A DNA stretch of 64,000 nucleotides from an uncultured Candidatus Melainabacteria bacterium (GCA_934718275.1 CAKUZD010000003.1:186001-250000); one strand, 5' to 3'; positions 25,551 to 34,728 are shown, counted from the stretch's first letter. Notes: generated from the letters alone by a model not told the origin. Program-made: numbers and translations.

Positions 25551-26672
25551 GTGAAAAAGTTCTTTTCAGGTTTATTTACAATTTTAGTTATTTTAGCGGT
25601 TGGTGCACTTGTTTATTTGCATCCCGCTTTTTTTGAGCGACAGTTGGATAAAGTTAGGGCTATATATTACGTACACAAAGGTGATAAAGAACTTAAAAAT
25701 TTAAAGTTACAAAAAGCTATCGGTTATTATAACAGAGCTGTCAGACTGTACCCTGAACATTATACGGCATGGTACAATTTAGGAAATCTTTATGTTGTAT
25801 ATGAAGATTATTATTCTGCTGTAGATGCTTATGAAAAAGCTTTTGAATATAATCCTAAAATGATTGTAGCAAGGATGAATTATGGAATAATTTCCGCAGA
25901 AAAACTTGGGGATTTTGATGGTGCAATTGCTCAATATAATGAAATTTTAAACACTAAAAGGCATTTATTTTCAATTCCATTCGTTTACAGTAATCGAAAA
26001 AGTTATAAAGTTAATAGAGGGTTAGCATACTACAATAGAGGGGTTGCTTATAAACAGAAATCAATATATTTGGAAGATGACAGAGAATATCGCAGGCAGT
26101 ATTTGTTAAAAGCCTTGGAATCATATAAAGAAGCTTGTAAAATACTAAAAAAAGATTATGATGCAAGATATAATTTGGCTTTAACTTATCATATTTTGGG
26201 CGATTACAGAGAAGCAGGGTTGGCTTATTGCAAGGCAATTGAACTTAATCCAATGAATTATGAAGCACATTATAATTTAGCTGTTCTTTTAAGACATTTG
26301 AAATATTACAAGGAGTCTCTTGATGAATTAGAAAAAGCTACTACTTTTATTACTAATTCCGGAAGCCATAATATTGCTGCTCGTCAACGGTACGTTTTTG
26401 ATGTAATGAATGATGTTACAAAAACAATTTTAGCCAATTCAAACAATAATTTGGTAGAACAAATTGATAAAAATGATAAAAAAGAAAAGAAGTCTGAAAT
26501 ATCTGCTGTAACTTATGTTAATGGTAAAATAGTTTTAACTGATGAATTGGATAGCGCTATTCTAAAAAATTTAAAGGTTTGCGCTGCTAAAAAAATATTT
26601 GAAGAAGATATTGATGATGAGTCAGAATATGATGATGTCAGATATAACGTACATGTTCCAGGAGTCGAATAG
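25551..26672 (+). CDS. Membrane-anchored TPR protein
   Basis: The 373-residue protein begins at a GTG with GAGG about eight bases upstream. Residues 5-25 (FSGLFTILVILAVGALVYL) form one transmembrane helix or uncleaved signal anchor. Residues 45-280 hold TPR units, for example HYTAWYNLGNLYVVYEDYYSAV, YDARYNLALTYHILGDYREA and NYEAHYNLAVLLRHLKYYKE. The last 70 residues are acidic and Lys-rich. The likely role is scaffolding at the membrane; the partner is unknown. It is a single gene followed by a region of gene remnants. Confidence 0.85.
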   Translation: MKKFFSGLFTILVILAVGALVYLHPAFFERQLDKVRAIYYVHKGDKELKNLKLQKAIGYYNRAVRLYPEHYTAWYNLGNLYVVYEDYYSAVDAYEKAFEYNPKMIVARMNYGIISAEKLGDFDGAIAQYNEILNTKRHLFSIPFVYSNRKSYKVNRGLAYYNRGVAYKQKSIYLEDDREYRRQYLLKALESYKEACKILKKDYDARYNLALTYHILGDYREAGLAYCKAIELNPMNYEAHYNLAVLLRHLKYYKESLDELEKATTFITNSGSHNIAARQRYVFDVMNDVTKTILANSNNNLVEQIDKNDKKEKKSEISAVTYVNGKIVLTDELDSAILKNLKVCAAKKIFEEDIDDESEYDDVRYNVHVPGVE

Positions 26673-26677
26673 AGTTT

Positions 26678-26775
26678 TTATAATTCAAATGATTTTAGAT
26701 AATCCGGAATGTTTTCTTCTATTCTTCTAATAAGAGAAGGAATATCCGTGTTGAAACCGTAGGCAATTTTTTTTA
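26678..26775 (-). pseudogene. C-terminal remnant of an unrecognised gene
   Basis: The minus strand encodes about 31 residues that look like a normal protein end, containing KIAYGFNTDIPSLIRRIEEN and a stop at 26678-26680. Upstream the same frame continues without a start codon until a stop near 26850. The codons look coding but no start exists, so this looks like a decayed gene tail. The family is not identified. Confidence 0.35.
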
Positions 26776-26781
26776 ATATAA

Positions 26782-26898
26782 GTAAATGAAACGCGTTATG
26801 CTTGTAATAAAGATAATAGTTTAGGTTATGCAGGAGCTTTTTGTGGAGCTTTAATTATGTTTGACGGTTGGGAAATTAAGTCAGACTATCCTTGGTGA
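26782..26898 (+). pseudogene. C-terminal remnant of a prepilin-like protein
   Basis: The plus strand from 26782 to the TGA at 26896-26898 encodes about 38 residues with no start codon, preceded directly by a stop. It contains NETRYACNKDN, GYAGAFCGALIMFDGW and ends DYPW. In my memory of related gut-bacterial genomes, prepilin-like secretion proteins often end in a Cys, an AxxxxxDGW and a DYPW element, so I read this as the tail of a lost prepilin gene. The assignment is by recollection, not by search. Confidence 0.4.
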
Positions 26899-26903
26899 TA
26901 TGT

Positions 26904-27797
26904 TTACCCTTTTACTGCTCCATCATTTTCACCGGAAATGAAATATCTTTGCATAGCTAAGAAAAATATTAAAATAGGAATTGTTGAAAGAATTGAGCCT
27001 GCTGCAATAAATCTCCAATTAGAAGAAAACATTCCTTGTAGATTATTTACTCCGACCGGAAGTGTATACATACTTTCTTTGGTTAAAACAATGCTCGGCC
27101 ATAAAAATTCTCCCCAAGAGCCGATAAATGTAAAAATTGCAAGAACTGCCAGAGATGGTTTTACCATCGGCATAAGAACTTTCCAAAATACTTGGAATAC
27201 ATTACAACCATCAACAATGGCAGCTTCTTCCATTTCTTTTGGAATTCCTAAAAAAGCTTGACGCATCAAAAATATTCCAAATGCACTTACGGCAAATGGC
27301 ATGATTAATCCCATAAAACCTGCAAAATTATTTACGTTATCGGTAAAATGTAATTTTAGAGTTATAAGGTATACAGGCAACATAATAGCTTGGAATGGAA
27401 TCATTATTGTTGCTAAAATTGCAAAAAACGTGATTTTTTTACCTTTGAATTCCATTCTTGCCAGCGGATAACCGGCCATAGCGGACAATATAAGGTTTAG
27501 AATAACTGTTCCGCCTGCAACAATCATGCTGTTAATAAAGTAACCTATAAAATCTACTTTTTTCCATACCCCGATGTAGTTTGCCAAAGTAAAATCTTGT
27601 GGAATGATTTGTGGCGGATATGCAAAAATATTTTCATTATTTCCTTTTAAGGATGTTGATATTAACCAAATAAAGGGAAATATTGAAATTAATGAAACAA
27701 GGATAAGAACAACGTGAGAAAAGAATGTACTTCTTATTTTTGCTGCTCGTTTGTAATGTATTCTTTTTGTTGGTTTTTCTTCTATATTTGTTTGCAT
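26904..27797 (-). CDS. Carbohydrate-type ABC transporter permease (MalG-like)
   Basis: The 297-residue protein has six transmembrane helices and the conserved EAA loop EEAAIVDGCNVFQVFWKVLMPMVKP (about 190-215), the contact site for the ATPase. The N-terminal part (FPFIWLISTSLK) is typical of MalG/UgpE permeases of CUT1 sugar importers. The frame extends further upstream, but GAGG lies five bases before the ATG at 27795-27797, which also avoids overlap with the previous gene, so I start there. It is paired with the MalF-like permease; no solute-binding protein or ATPase is in the window. Confidence 0.88.
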   Translation of the reverse strand: MQTNIEEKPTKRIHYKRAAKIRSTFFSHVVLILVSLISIFPFIWLISTSLKGNNENIFAYPPQIIPQDFTLANYIGVWKKVDFIGYFINSMIVAGGTVILNLILSAMAGYPLARMEFKGKKITFFAILATIMIPFQAIMLPVYLITLKLHFTDNVNNFAGFMGLIMPFAVSAFGIFLMRQAFLGIPKEMEEAAIVDGCNVFQVFWKVLMPMVKPSLAVLAIFTFIGSWGEFLWPSIVLTKESMYTLPVGVNNLQGMFSSNWRFIAAGSILSTIPILIFFLAMQRYFISGENDGAVKG

Positions 27798-27807
27798 TTT
27801 TACCTCT

Positions 27808-28680
27808 TTAAATTTCATATTTTTTTCTTTCAAAACAAAAAATGTTTATTAGAGAAAATATCATTACTATTGCGAGCAGAACTACTGCCATGGCAGAAGC
27901 AAAACCTAAATCTAAATTTTCGAAAGCTCTTTCATATATGTAATAAACTATTGTTTTACTGGAGTTAAGCGGCCCCCCTTTGGTCATTACGTATATTTCC
28001 GCAAAAACTTTCATGGCTGATATTGCACTAATTGTAGAAACGAGTGCAATTGTTGGCATTATATGTGGTATAGTTACGGTTAAATGTTTTGTTAAAAAAT
28101 CGGCACCATCTATATCGCAAGCTTCATATAATTCGTTTGGAACACTCATTAAAGCTGCAAGGTAAATTATCATGTAGTAACCTATACCCTTCCATATCGT
28201 TACGATTATAACTGAATATAATGCGTATTTGGGATCTGTAAGCCAACCTATTTGGGAAAGCCCTAAACTTGTTACAAAGTAGTTTAAAATACCTTGATCC
28301 GCATAAAGCCATTTGAATGCAATTGCAGCTACAACAATTGAAACAATTACCGGTAGATAAATTAAAATTTTATATAACGTTACCCCTCTGATTTTTTGAT
28401 TTATCAGTACTGCCAAAAATAGCGGGAATATAACTAAAATAGGTACTGCTACAAACAGATATACGAAAGTATTCCATAAAACTTTGTAGAAAATAGGGTT
28501 ATGGAACAATTTTATGTAGTTTTCAACTCCTACGAAATTTGGTGTATATATGCTGTTTGAATAGTCTAAAAAACTTAGTAAAAATGTTTGAAAAAATGGT
28601 ATAAAGAAAAATATTACAAGCACTATTGCAGCCGGTAACAAGAATAAATATGGTGCATATTTGCCATAATATTTAAACAT
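27808..28680 (-). CDS. Carbohydrate-type ABC transporter permease (MalF/UgpA-like)
   Basis: The 290-residue protein has six transmembrane helices and the EAA loop ELYEACDIDGADFLTKHLTVTIPHIMP (about 190-216). It begins with a short cytoplasmic segment and FLLPAAIVLVIFFFIPFFQT, a standard CUT1 first helix. With the following MalG-like gene (10-base gap) it would form the membrane channel of a sugar or polyol importer; the substrate is unknown. Its promoter, TTGACT-17-CATAAT, ends six bases before the ATG, so the mRNA is probably leaderless. Confidence 0.88.
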   Translation of the reverse strand: MFKYYGKYAPYLFLLPAAIVLVIFFFIPFFQTFLLSFLDYSNSIYTPNFVGVENYIKLFHNPIFYKVLWNTFVYLFVAVPILVIFPLFLAVLINQKIRGVTLYKILIYLPVIVSIVVAAIAFKWLYADQGILNYFVTSLGLSQIGWLTDPKYALYSVIIVTIWKGIGYYMIIYLAALMSVPNELYEACDIDGADFLTKHLTVTIPHIMPTIALVSTISAISAMKVFAEIYVMTKGGPLNSSKTIVYYIYERAFENLDLGFASAMAVVLLAIVMIFSLINIFCFERKKYEI

Positions 28681-28686
28681 AGGTTA

Positions 28687-28715
28687 ATTATGACACTATT
28701 TATAGGAACAGTCAA
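28687..28715 (-). promoter_or_regulatory. Promoter of the permease pair, leaderless type
   Basis: On the minus strand, TTGACT (28710-28715), 17 bp, CATAAT (28687-28692), six bases, ATG. Confidence 0.7.
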
Positions 28716-28764
28716 ATTATTAATTAATATGATTTAGTATTTGGGTATTTCATATTAAATTCAT

Positions 28765-29628
28765 TTAATTTTCACATCTTACGAGCCAAACATCACTTTT
28801 AACATTTTCAAGAATTCTTTTGCTGACTGAGCCCATCAAAAACCTATCCATCTTAGATTTATTTCTTGAACCTAAAATTATTAAGTCAATATCATTTGCT
28901 TGAGTATAATTAATAATTTCCTGAGCAGGAATTCCTGTCAAAATAGAGGTTTGAGTTATTGAAAAATTTTGGTGTTTTATTATTTGAGAAATATCTTCAA
29001 TGGCTTTAGATGCGTAAATTCGTTGTTGCTTTTGTATATCAAGTAACCAATTTGTATCAAGGGTTCCTTCTAGAAATAGAAAATTTGGATTTTCGTTGAC
29101 CATACAGATATGTATTTCTTTATTTTTTAAATTTATTTTTTTTATTACTTTATCAATAACAGATAGCGAACAACTTGTTCCGTCTGTAGTAAATAAAACT
29201 TTTTCTTTTTTATTTTCTTCTTTTGAAATATAGTTAGATATTTTGCTGCTGTTAATAATTTCTTGAGATACAGAGCCGAGCCATTTTTGAATTCCCTTTT
29301 TCCCGTGAGAACCCATTAAAATAAGGTCATATTTTTTGTTTTCTGTTTGCTCTAAAATACTTTCTATAGCAGAACCACAATTTTTAATTCGTTCGCCAAT
29401 TTGTAAATCCAAATTTTTTATTTCATCCTCTGCGTAATCAAGAATTGTGTCAGCTACATTTGCACAAGTGTGTGAAAAATTATTGTCCTCTATGCTAATG
29501 CCATTCGGTAAAATATTCCAATCAATTACGCAAATAGTATCAATAGTTGCTTCTTTTGCCCACTGCGAAAAGTTTTTTAATGCATTAAAACTTATTTTTG
29601 AACCGTCTGTACAAAAAAGTATTTTCAT
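28765..29628 (-). CDS. Tandem universal stress protein (two UspA domains)
   Basis: The 287-residue protein contains two UspA domains, about residues 1-135 and 140-287. Each shows the ATP-binding style Gly motif: GSHGKKGIQKWLGSVSQEI in the first and GSRNKSKMDRFLMGSVSKRI in the second (GxxGxxxxxxxGS type). Each domain also has the alternating alpha/beta start (ILFCTDGSKISFNALKNFS; VLFTTDGTSCSLSVIDKVI). Such proteins bind ATP and aid stress survival; the exact role is unknown. The ATG follows AAGGAG. It is a single gene, divergent from the sigma factor at 29789. Confidence 0.9.
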   Translation of the reverse strand: MKILFCTDGSKISFNALKNFSQWAKEATIDTICVIDWNILPNGISIEDNNFSHTCANVADTILDYAEDEIKNLDLQIGERIKNCGSAIESILEQTENKKYDLILMGSHGKKGIQKWLGSVSQEIINSSKISNYISKEENKKEKVLFTTDGTSCSLSVIDKVIKKINLKNKEIHICMVNENPNFLFLEGTLDTNWLLDIQKQQRIYASKAIEDISQIIKHQNFSITQTSILTGIPAQEIINYTQANDIDLIILGSRNKSKMDRFLMGSVSKRILENVKSDVWLVRCEN

Positions 29629-29788
29629 TTACGTCTCCTTGTTTTTTATTGTTTTAGAGCTTCAGAACCTTATTAATTTTTAATTAATATAATTTATGTT
29701 AAGGAAAATTACATTGTCTAGTATTCTATATTTTTTTTTGTTATGATGTTTCTAGGGAAATGTTTTTAATAGGAATAATGTTATAGTT

Positions 29789-30406
29789 ATGGCAGCAAAG
29801 CAGAATATTCAGCAAAAAGTAAACCTAAGAGATTACAAAGATTTAATTGAAACAATAGCAAAAGTGGAATATCAAAAATTTTCTACTTCTCATTTGATTG
29901 AGTTGCCGGAACTTATTAATATTGGAAACCATACTTTGTATATTCTTTTTAAAAATCATTCTCCGGAAAATTATAATAATACTTATCTTTCAACTGCTAT
30001 TAAATGGGCAATAAGGAATGAAGTTCGGCGCCGTTATAAGTGGTATACTTTGAAAAACAGGCGCCAACAAAGTGTTGATGAAAATGGAAATTTAAGGGAA
30101 GAAGTTTACAAAACAATTCTTTCTATTGATGAAATGCAGGAAGCAGAAGTTCCTATTCAAATAAAGGCAGAGGACAAAACCCCTGAGGAGTCAATTGAGC
30201 TTGTTGAGTTAAAAGCTGAAGTGATAGAATCTATGAAAAAACTCCCTGCAAGGGAACGAGAATTAATCGAGTATAAGTTTTTTAAAGAGAAAAAATTGAG
30301 AGAAATAGCTGAAGAATTTAATATTTCTCAATCAAGAATATCAAGGATTATTCAGTCCGGTTTGGATAAAATTAAAAGAGACTTAAAAAAACAGGGGATT
30401 TTGTAG
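29789..30406 (+). CDS. Alternative sigma factor, sigma-70 family (regions 2 and 4)
   Basis: The 205-residue protein has a region 2-like core (YLSTAIKWAIRNEVRRRYKWY) at residues 72-92 and a clear region 4 with its helix-turn-helix (REIAEEFNISQSRISRIIQS) at about 176-195, preceded by the region 4.1 segment LPARERELIEYKFFKEKKL. Region 1 is absent and the length suits a group 3 (FliA/SigB-like) or similar alternative sigma factor. It would direct RNA polymerase to a set of promoters that I cannot name. Its stop is followed with no gap by the GTG of gcvPB, so the two are transcribed together. Confidence 0.88.
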   Translation: MAAKQNIQQKVNLRDYKDLIETIAKVEYQKFSTSHLIELPELINIGNHTLYILFKNHSPENYNNTYLSTAIKWAIRNEVRRRYKWYTLKNRRQQSVDENGNLREEVYKTILSIDEMQEAEVPIQIKAEDKTPEESIELVELKAEVIESMKKLPARERELIEYKFFKEKKLREIAEEFNISQSRISRIIQSGLDKIKRDLKKQGIL

Positions 30407-31831
30407 GTGAAAACGATTTTTGAAAAAAGTAATGGTGTTGTTGGTATTACACTGACTGATGAAGCAGAAAATTTAGAGTTTATTGATAAAAATATGCTTC
30501 GCGAAGGTGAGATAGGTTTACCCGGCGTTAGTGAATTGGAAGCTATGCGTCATTATAAAGAACTTTCTGATTTGAATTTTTGTATTGAAAAAGGTTTTTA
30601 CCCTTTAGGTTCTTGTACGATGAAGTATAATCCTAAAGTTAATGAATTATTGGCAGGGTTAGAGGGATTTATTAATCTTCACCCGTTTTTTGATGATGTT
30701 GATTGCCAAGGAGCTTTAGAGCTTATGTATAAGTTGCAGGAGGCTTTGAAAAAAATCACAGGTATGGATGCGGTTACTTTACAGCCGGCTGCAGGTGCTC
30801 ATGGTGAATTAACCGGCATGATGGTTATTAAAAAGTATTTTGAAGTAAAAGGTGAAAATCGTAAGAAGGTTATTATTCCGGATTCTGCGCATGGTACAAA
30901 CCCTGCAAGTGCTCATTTATGTGGATTTGATGTTGTCCCTGTAAAATCAAACGACAAAGGACAAGTTGATATTGAAGCTTTAAAGGAGTTGTTGGATAGT
31001 GATGTTGCTGCAATTATGATGACTAATCCTAATACTCTTGGAATTTACGAAGAAAATGTTTTGGAAATTTCAAAATTAATGCATGAAAACGGTTCATTAT
31101 TGTATTATGATGGTGCTAATTTTAATGCAATTATGGGGTATACAAATCCAAAGTTGATGGGATTTGATGTTGTTCATTTGAATTTACATAAAACATTTTC
31201 AACTCCTCATGGTGGAGGCGGACCCGGAGCAGGACCTGTTTGTGTAGTTGAAGAACTTAAAGATTTTTTACCTGTGCCGACTGTTGCTTATGATGGTGAA
31301 AAATATTATAGAATTTATGATTTGAAACATTCAATCGGTAGCGTAAAAGGTTTTTACGGTAATTTTGGGGTACTTGTAAGAGCTTATGCTTATATTTTGA
31401 TGATGGGTAATAATTTAAAAGAAGCTAGTGAAAATGCTGTTTTGAATGCAAATTATCTAAAAGAAAAATTGAAAAAAGCTTATATTTTACCTTATGATGA
31501 ACCTTGTATGCATGAGTTTGTTCTTTCAGGAGAAAAACAAAAGCATGAAAGCGGAGTTTCTACGTTGAATATTGCAAAAGCTTTGATGGATGAAAATACA
31601 CACCCACCAACGGTTTACTTCCCATTAATTGTTCATGAAGCAATTATGATTGAACCGACAGAGTCAGAAAATAAACAAGTTTTGGATGAGTTTGTGGATG
31701 CTATGTTAAAAATTGCAGAGGACGCAAAAATAAATCCTAAAAAATTGATTTCAGCTCCTCATACCACTCCTGTAAGGCGTTTGGATGAGACGCTTGCAGC
31801 ACGTCATCCTGATTTAAAATACACAAAATAA
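30407..31831 (+). CDS. gcvPB: Glycine dehydrogenase (decarboxylating) subunit 2
   Basis: GcvPB is the PLP-bearing half of the split P-protein of the glycine cleavage system, which decarboxylates glycine and passes the aminomethyl group to GcvH. The 474-residue protein shows SCTMKYNPK near residue 67, the PLP lysine in NLHKTFSTPHGGGGPGAGPV (Lys about 263) and a normal C-terminus. It starts at GTG, directly after the TAG of the sigma gene; AGGGGA lies about 10 bases upstream. Subunit 1, gcvT and gcvH are not in the window; here it sits between a sigma factor and an activase-like gene. Confidence 0.92.
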   Translation: MKTIFEKSNGVVGITLTDEAENLEFIDKNMLREGEIGLPGVSELEAMRHYKELSDLNFCIEKGFYPLGSCTMKYNPKVNELLAGLEGFINLHPFFDDVDCQGALELMYKLQEALKKITGMDAVTLQPAAGAHGELTGMMVIKKYFEVKGENRKKVIIPDSAHGTNPASAHLCGFDVVPVKSNDKGQVDIEALKELLDSDVAAIMMTNPNTLGIYEENVLEISKLMHENGSLLYYDGANFNAIMGYTNPKLMGFDVVHLNLHKTFSTPHGGGGPGAGPVCVVEELKDFLPVPTVAYDGEKYYRIYDLKHSIGSVKGFYGNFGVLVRAYAYILMMGNNLKEASENAVLNANYLKEKLKKAYILPYDEPCMHEFVLSGEKQKHESGVSTLNIAKALMDENTHPPTVYFPLIVHEAIMIEPTESENKQVLDEFVDAMLKIAEDAKINPKKLISAPHTTPVRRLDETLAARHPDLKYTK

Positions 31832-31845
31832 TAAGAGATATAAAA

Positions 31846-32976
31846 ATGAGTAAAGAAAATAAAAAAGTAAAAGTAGCATTTCCTCACATGGGAACAGTAT
31901 GTATAGCTTGGGCAGCTGCTCTAAAAAAAATTGGTGTAGAACCATTTATTCCTCCATATACAAGTAAAAAAACATTGTCTTTAGGTACAAAACATTCTCC
32001 GGAAGCAATTTGTTTGCCATATAAATTAATTTTAGGAAATTTTATAGAAGCAATTGAGGGTGGTGCGGATTATGTTGCAATGATTACATCTCCCGGATGT
32101 TGTCGTTTAGGCCAGTATGGTAATAGCATTGAAAATGCGCTTGTTGATATGGGATATCATGCCAGATATGTTGAATTATCTCTTTATGATGGAATTAAAG
32201 GCATGTACAATGTTTTAAAAGAAATTAGCGGAAAAAATGACCCGATATTATTTGCAAGAGCTATAAATATTGCAATAAGAAAGATGTTTTTGTTAGACGA
32301 TTTAGAAGAAAATTTGGCTTATTACAGGGCTCGTGAAATTACTCAAGGAGATGCTGATAAACATTATGCAAAAGCACTTCAATATATAAAAGATGTTGAT
32401 CGTTCAAGAGATTTGAAACGTGCAAAAAAATTAGCGTTTGATGAAATGAAAAAGGTTAAAATAGATACAAATAAAGAAGTTTTAAATGTGGATTTGACCG
32501 GTGAAATATATTTAGTTTGTGATGCTTTTTCTAATCAAAATATAACAAAAGAGCTTGGAAAAATGGGAGTTCAGGTTAGAAGAAGCTTAACAGTAAGTAG
32601 TTTTATTAAAGATGCAATTATTCCTAAAGCTTTTAGGGATGGAGAAACTCACCTACAAAGGGCATATCGTTTAGCAAAACCGTATTTGATGAGAGATATT
32701 GGTGGAGATTCTTTGGAATGTGTATCCGATGTAGCTTATGCTGATGAGAGAGGAATTGATGGAATTATTCACATCAGTCCGTTTACTTGTATGCCGGAGA
32801 TTATGTCACAAAATATTTTTCCTGCTATGAGAGAAAATTGTGATATTCCTATTTTGCCTTTAATAATGGATGAACAAACGGGGAAAGCCGGTTATTTGAC
32901 CAGATTAGAAGCCTTTGTTGATTTGATGAGGAGACGAAAACGAAAACTTGCAAAAACTCAAAAAGTTGAAAAGTAG
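31846..32976 (+). CDS. Acyl-CoA dehydratase activase-related protein (DUF2229-like)
   Basis: The 376-residue protein starts VKVAFPHMGTVCIAWAAALKKIG and shows conserved cysteines in EAICLPYKLILGNFIEA, TSPGCCRLGQYGN and HISPFTCMPEIMSQN, with the end motif DEQTGKAGYLTRLEAFVDL. This pattern fits proteins related to the 2-hydroxyacyl-CoA dehydratase and its activator (HgdC/BadF region, DUF2229). The ASKHA ATPase motif of true activases is missing, so it resembles the C-terminal half found in large fused activases. A Fe-S cluster is likely from the cysteines; the substrate is unknown. A second protein of the same type is at 58456. Confidence 0.8.
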   Translation: MSKENKKVKVAFPHMGTVCIAWAAALKKIGVEPFIPPYTSKKTLSLGTKHSPEAICLPYKLILGNFIEAIEGGADYVAMITSPGCCRLGQYGNSIENALVDMGYHARYVELSLYDGIKGMYNVLKEISGKNDPILFARAINIAIRKMFLLDDLEENLAYYRAREITQGDADKHYAKALQYIKDVDRSRDLKRAKKLAFDEMKKVKIDTNKEVLNVDLTGEIYLVCDAFSNQNITKELGKMGVQVRRSLTVSSFIKDAIIPKAFRDGETHLQRAYRLAKPYLMRDIGGDSLECVSDVAYADERGIDGIIHISPFTCMPEIMSQNIFPAMRENCDIPILPLIMDEQTGKAGYLTRLEAFVDLMRRRKRKLAKTQKVEK

Positions 32977-33020
32977 TCGTAAAAGTTTAGTAGTTTTTCA
33001 AATCAGAGGTGACATAGATT

Positions 33021-33872
33021 ATGCGAGAATTGTTTAGAGATGCAATAAAGATAACTAATTATAACATTATTATAGCTATTCCATTAATTGTGTTTATAAA
33101 AGTTTTGGATTTGTATTCATTATTTTCTCGTTATAACATTGATTCTATGCCGAAGTTTTTGATTGCTTCAATAACTGTTTTGTTCATGTTTGGAGTTTTT
33201 TGTTCAGGCTGGTTTAATATGGTTGAGGGCGCAGTACAATTATCAAAAAAAGTTTTTGTTCTTGACACTGATAGAGCTAAAGCGACTATGAGTTTGTTCA
33301 GAAAATTCCCTGAGGGGGTTGGAAAATTCTTTTTGTCTTTTGTAGGTGTGTATATAATATTTTTATTTATACAAGCTATAGCAACTCCGTTGGTTTATCT
33401 GTTGGGAGTTAATATAATTGGTGGTTTAGATGATGCTTCAATGCAGCATTTGCAAGAATTGGCTATTAATTCAGAACTTACTGCAAATCAAGGAATGCCT
33501 GCGTTTATTGATAAATTATCTGTTGAACAAATAATATTTTTTGGGAAATGGAGTTTGTTATTTATGTCTATAACATCAATTGTTATGTATCTTTTGATGT
33601 TGTGGGTGCCGGAAATTATTTGTTGTTCTCCAAATCCTTTAATTGCATTGTGTAAATCTTTATGTAAGTTGTTTAAAGACTTTTTTGTAACAGTTAGGAT
33701 GTTTTTAATTTTATGGTTTGTCGGTTTTGTTCTATTGTTTATAAATACTTTTGCCGTAATAAATCCGATTGCTTATATAATAATGAGTATAATAATGTTT
33801 TATTTTTCATTGTATCTTGTAGTTTTGGTATTTTTATATTTTGACAGAAAATATGTGGATGCCGATGAGTAA
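33021..33872 (+). CDS. Polytopic membrane protein, unknown function
   Basis: The 283-residue protein has about six transmembrane helices (for example near residues 15-30, 45-65, 105-130, 170-195, 220-240 and 250-275). There is a hydrophilic loop with Gln, Leu and Asn around residues 140-165 and no catalytic motif that I recognise. The protein family is not identified. The gene lies between the activase-like gene and miaA; its last codons overlap the miaA start by 8 bases, so they are co-transcribed and perhaps translationally coupled. Confidence 0.75.
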   Translation: MRELFRDAIKITNYNIIIAIPLIVFIKVLDLYSLFSRYNIDSMPKFLIASITVLFMFGVFCSGWFNMVEGAVQLSKKVFVLDTDRAKATMSLFRKFPEGVGKFFLSFVGVYIIFLFIQAIATPLVYLLGVNIIGGLDDASMQHLQELAINSELTANQGMPAFIDKLSVEQIIFFGKWSLLFMSITSIVMYLLMLWVPEIICCSPNPLIALCKSLCKLFKDFFVTVRMFLILWFVGFVLLFINTFAVINPIAYIIMSIIMFYFSLYLVVLVFLYFDRKYVDADE

Positions 33873-34728
33873 GGTTATTGCGATTGTAGGAGCAACGGCA
33901 AGCGGGAAATCGGCTTATGCTATAGAATTAGCGAAGCAAATTGGTGGTGAAATTATTTCTGCTGATTCAAGATTGGTATATAATGGTATGGATATTGGGA
34001 CGGCTAAGCCGACTAAAGATGAAATGCAAGGAATTCCGCATTATATGATAGATATTGTAGAGCCTGAGTTTAATTATTCTGCAGGATTGTATGCCAATGA
34101 TGCAAAGGAATGTATAAATGATATTTTAAAACGAAATAAAACTCCTATTGTAGTTGGTGGTACAGGTTTGTATTATCGTGTTTTATTAGAAAATTATGAT
34201 TTGCCGGATGTAAAGCCTGATTATGAATTAAGAAAAGAGCTTTCTAATTATTCTTATGATGATTTGTTTGATATGTTAAGTGTTTTAGATGAGTCTGCGG
34301 CCAAATCTCTTGAACGAAATGATAAAAAGAAATTAATTCGTTATATTGAAATTGTAAAATTAACAGGTAAACCTTTACAATTGGCTAGAGGAATAAAAGA
34401 AAAAGAATATGATGTAGAGTGGATTGGATTGAATTACCCGCGGGAAGAATTGTATAAAAGAATTAATCAGCGTGTTGATATTATGATTGAACAAGGTTTG
34501 ATTGATGAAACTCAAAAACTTCTTGAAAAGCATGGTAGAATTCCGAATATTACGGATACTATAGGGTATCGAGAAATTTTAGCTTATCTGGATGGAGAAT
34601 TGACTCTTGAAGATGCAAAAGATAAGTTAAAACAAAATACCAGAAATTATGCAAAACGTCAGTTAACTTGGTTTAGGAAAAATGAGCAAATAAATTGGAA
34701 TTGTTATCCTGAAAGAAAAAAGAAATAA
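33865..34728 (+). CDS. miaA: tRNA dimethylallyltransferase MiaA
   Basis: MiaA adds an isopentenyl group to A37 of tRNAs reading UNN codons, using dimethylallyl diphosphate. The 287-residue protein has the P-loop GATASGKSAYAIELA near residue 8, DSRLVYNGMDIGTAKPT near 35-51, PIVVGGTGLYYRVLLENYD near 99-117 and the end RNYAKRQLTWFRK. The start is the ATG at 33865, where the conserved N-terminus MSKVIAIVGATASGKS begins; the frame extends eight codons further upstream to a TTG inside the membrane gene. Overlap with that gene is 8 bases. Confidence 0.95.
   Translation: MSKVIAIVGATASGKSAYAIELAKQIGGEIISADSRLVYNGMDIGTAKPTKDEMQGIPHYMIDIVEPEFNYSAGLYANDAKECINDILKRNKTPIVVGGTGLYYRVLLENYDLPDVKPDYELRKELSNYSYDDLFDMLSVLDESAAKSLERNDKKKLIRYIEIVKLTGKPLQLARGIKEKEYDVEWIGLNYPREELYKRINQRVDIMIEQGLIDETQKLLEKHGRIPNITDTIGYREILAYLDGELTLEDAKDKLKQNTRNYAKRQLTWFRKNEQINWNCYPERKKK

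Noticed and set aside
26782..26898. Possibility that the prepilin tail is an intact short gene
   Set aside because: A stop codon directly precedes it and there is no usable start or ribosome site.
28765..29628. Frameshift or duplication error in the universal stress protein
   Set aside because: The two domains differ well in sequence and the frame is clean; tandem Usp proteins are a known type.
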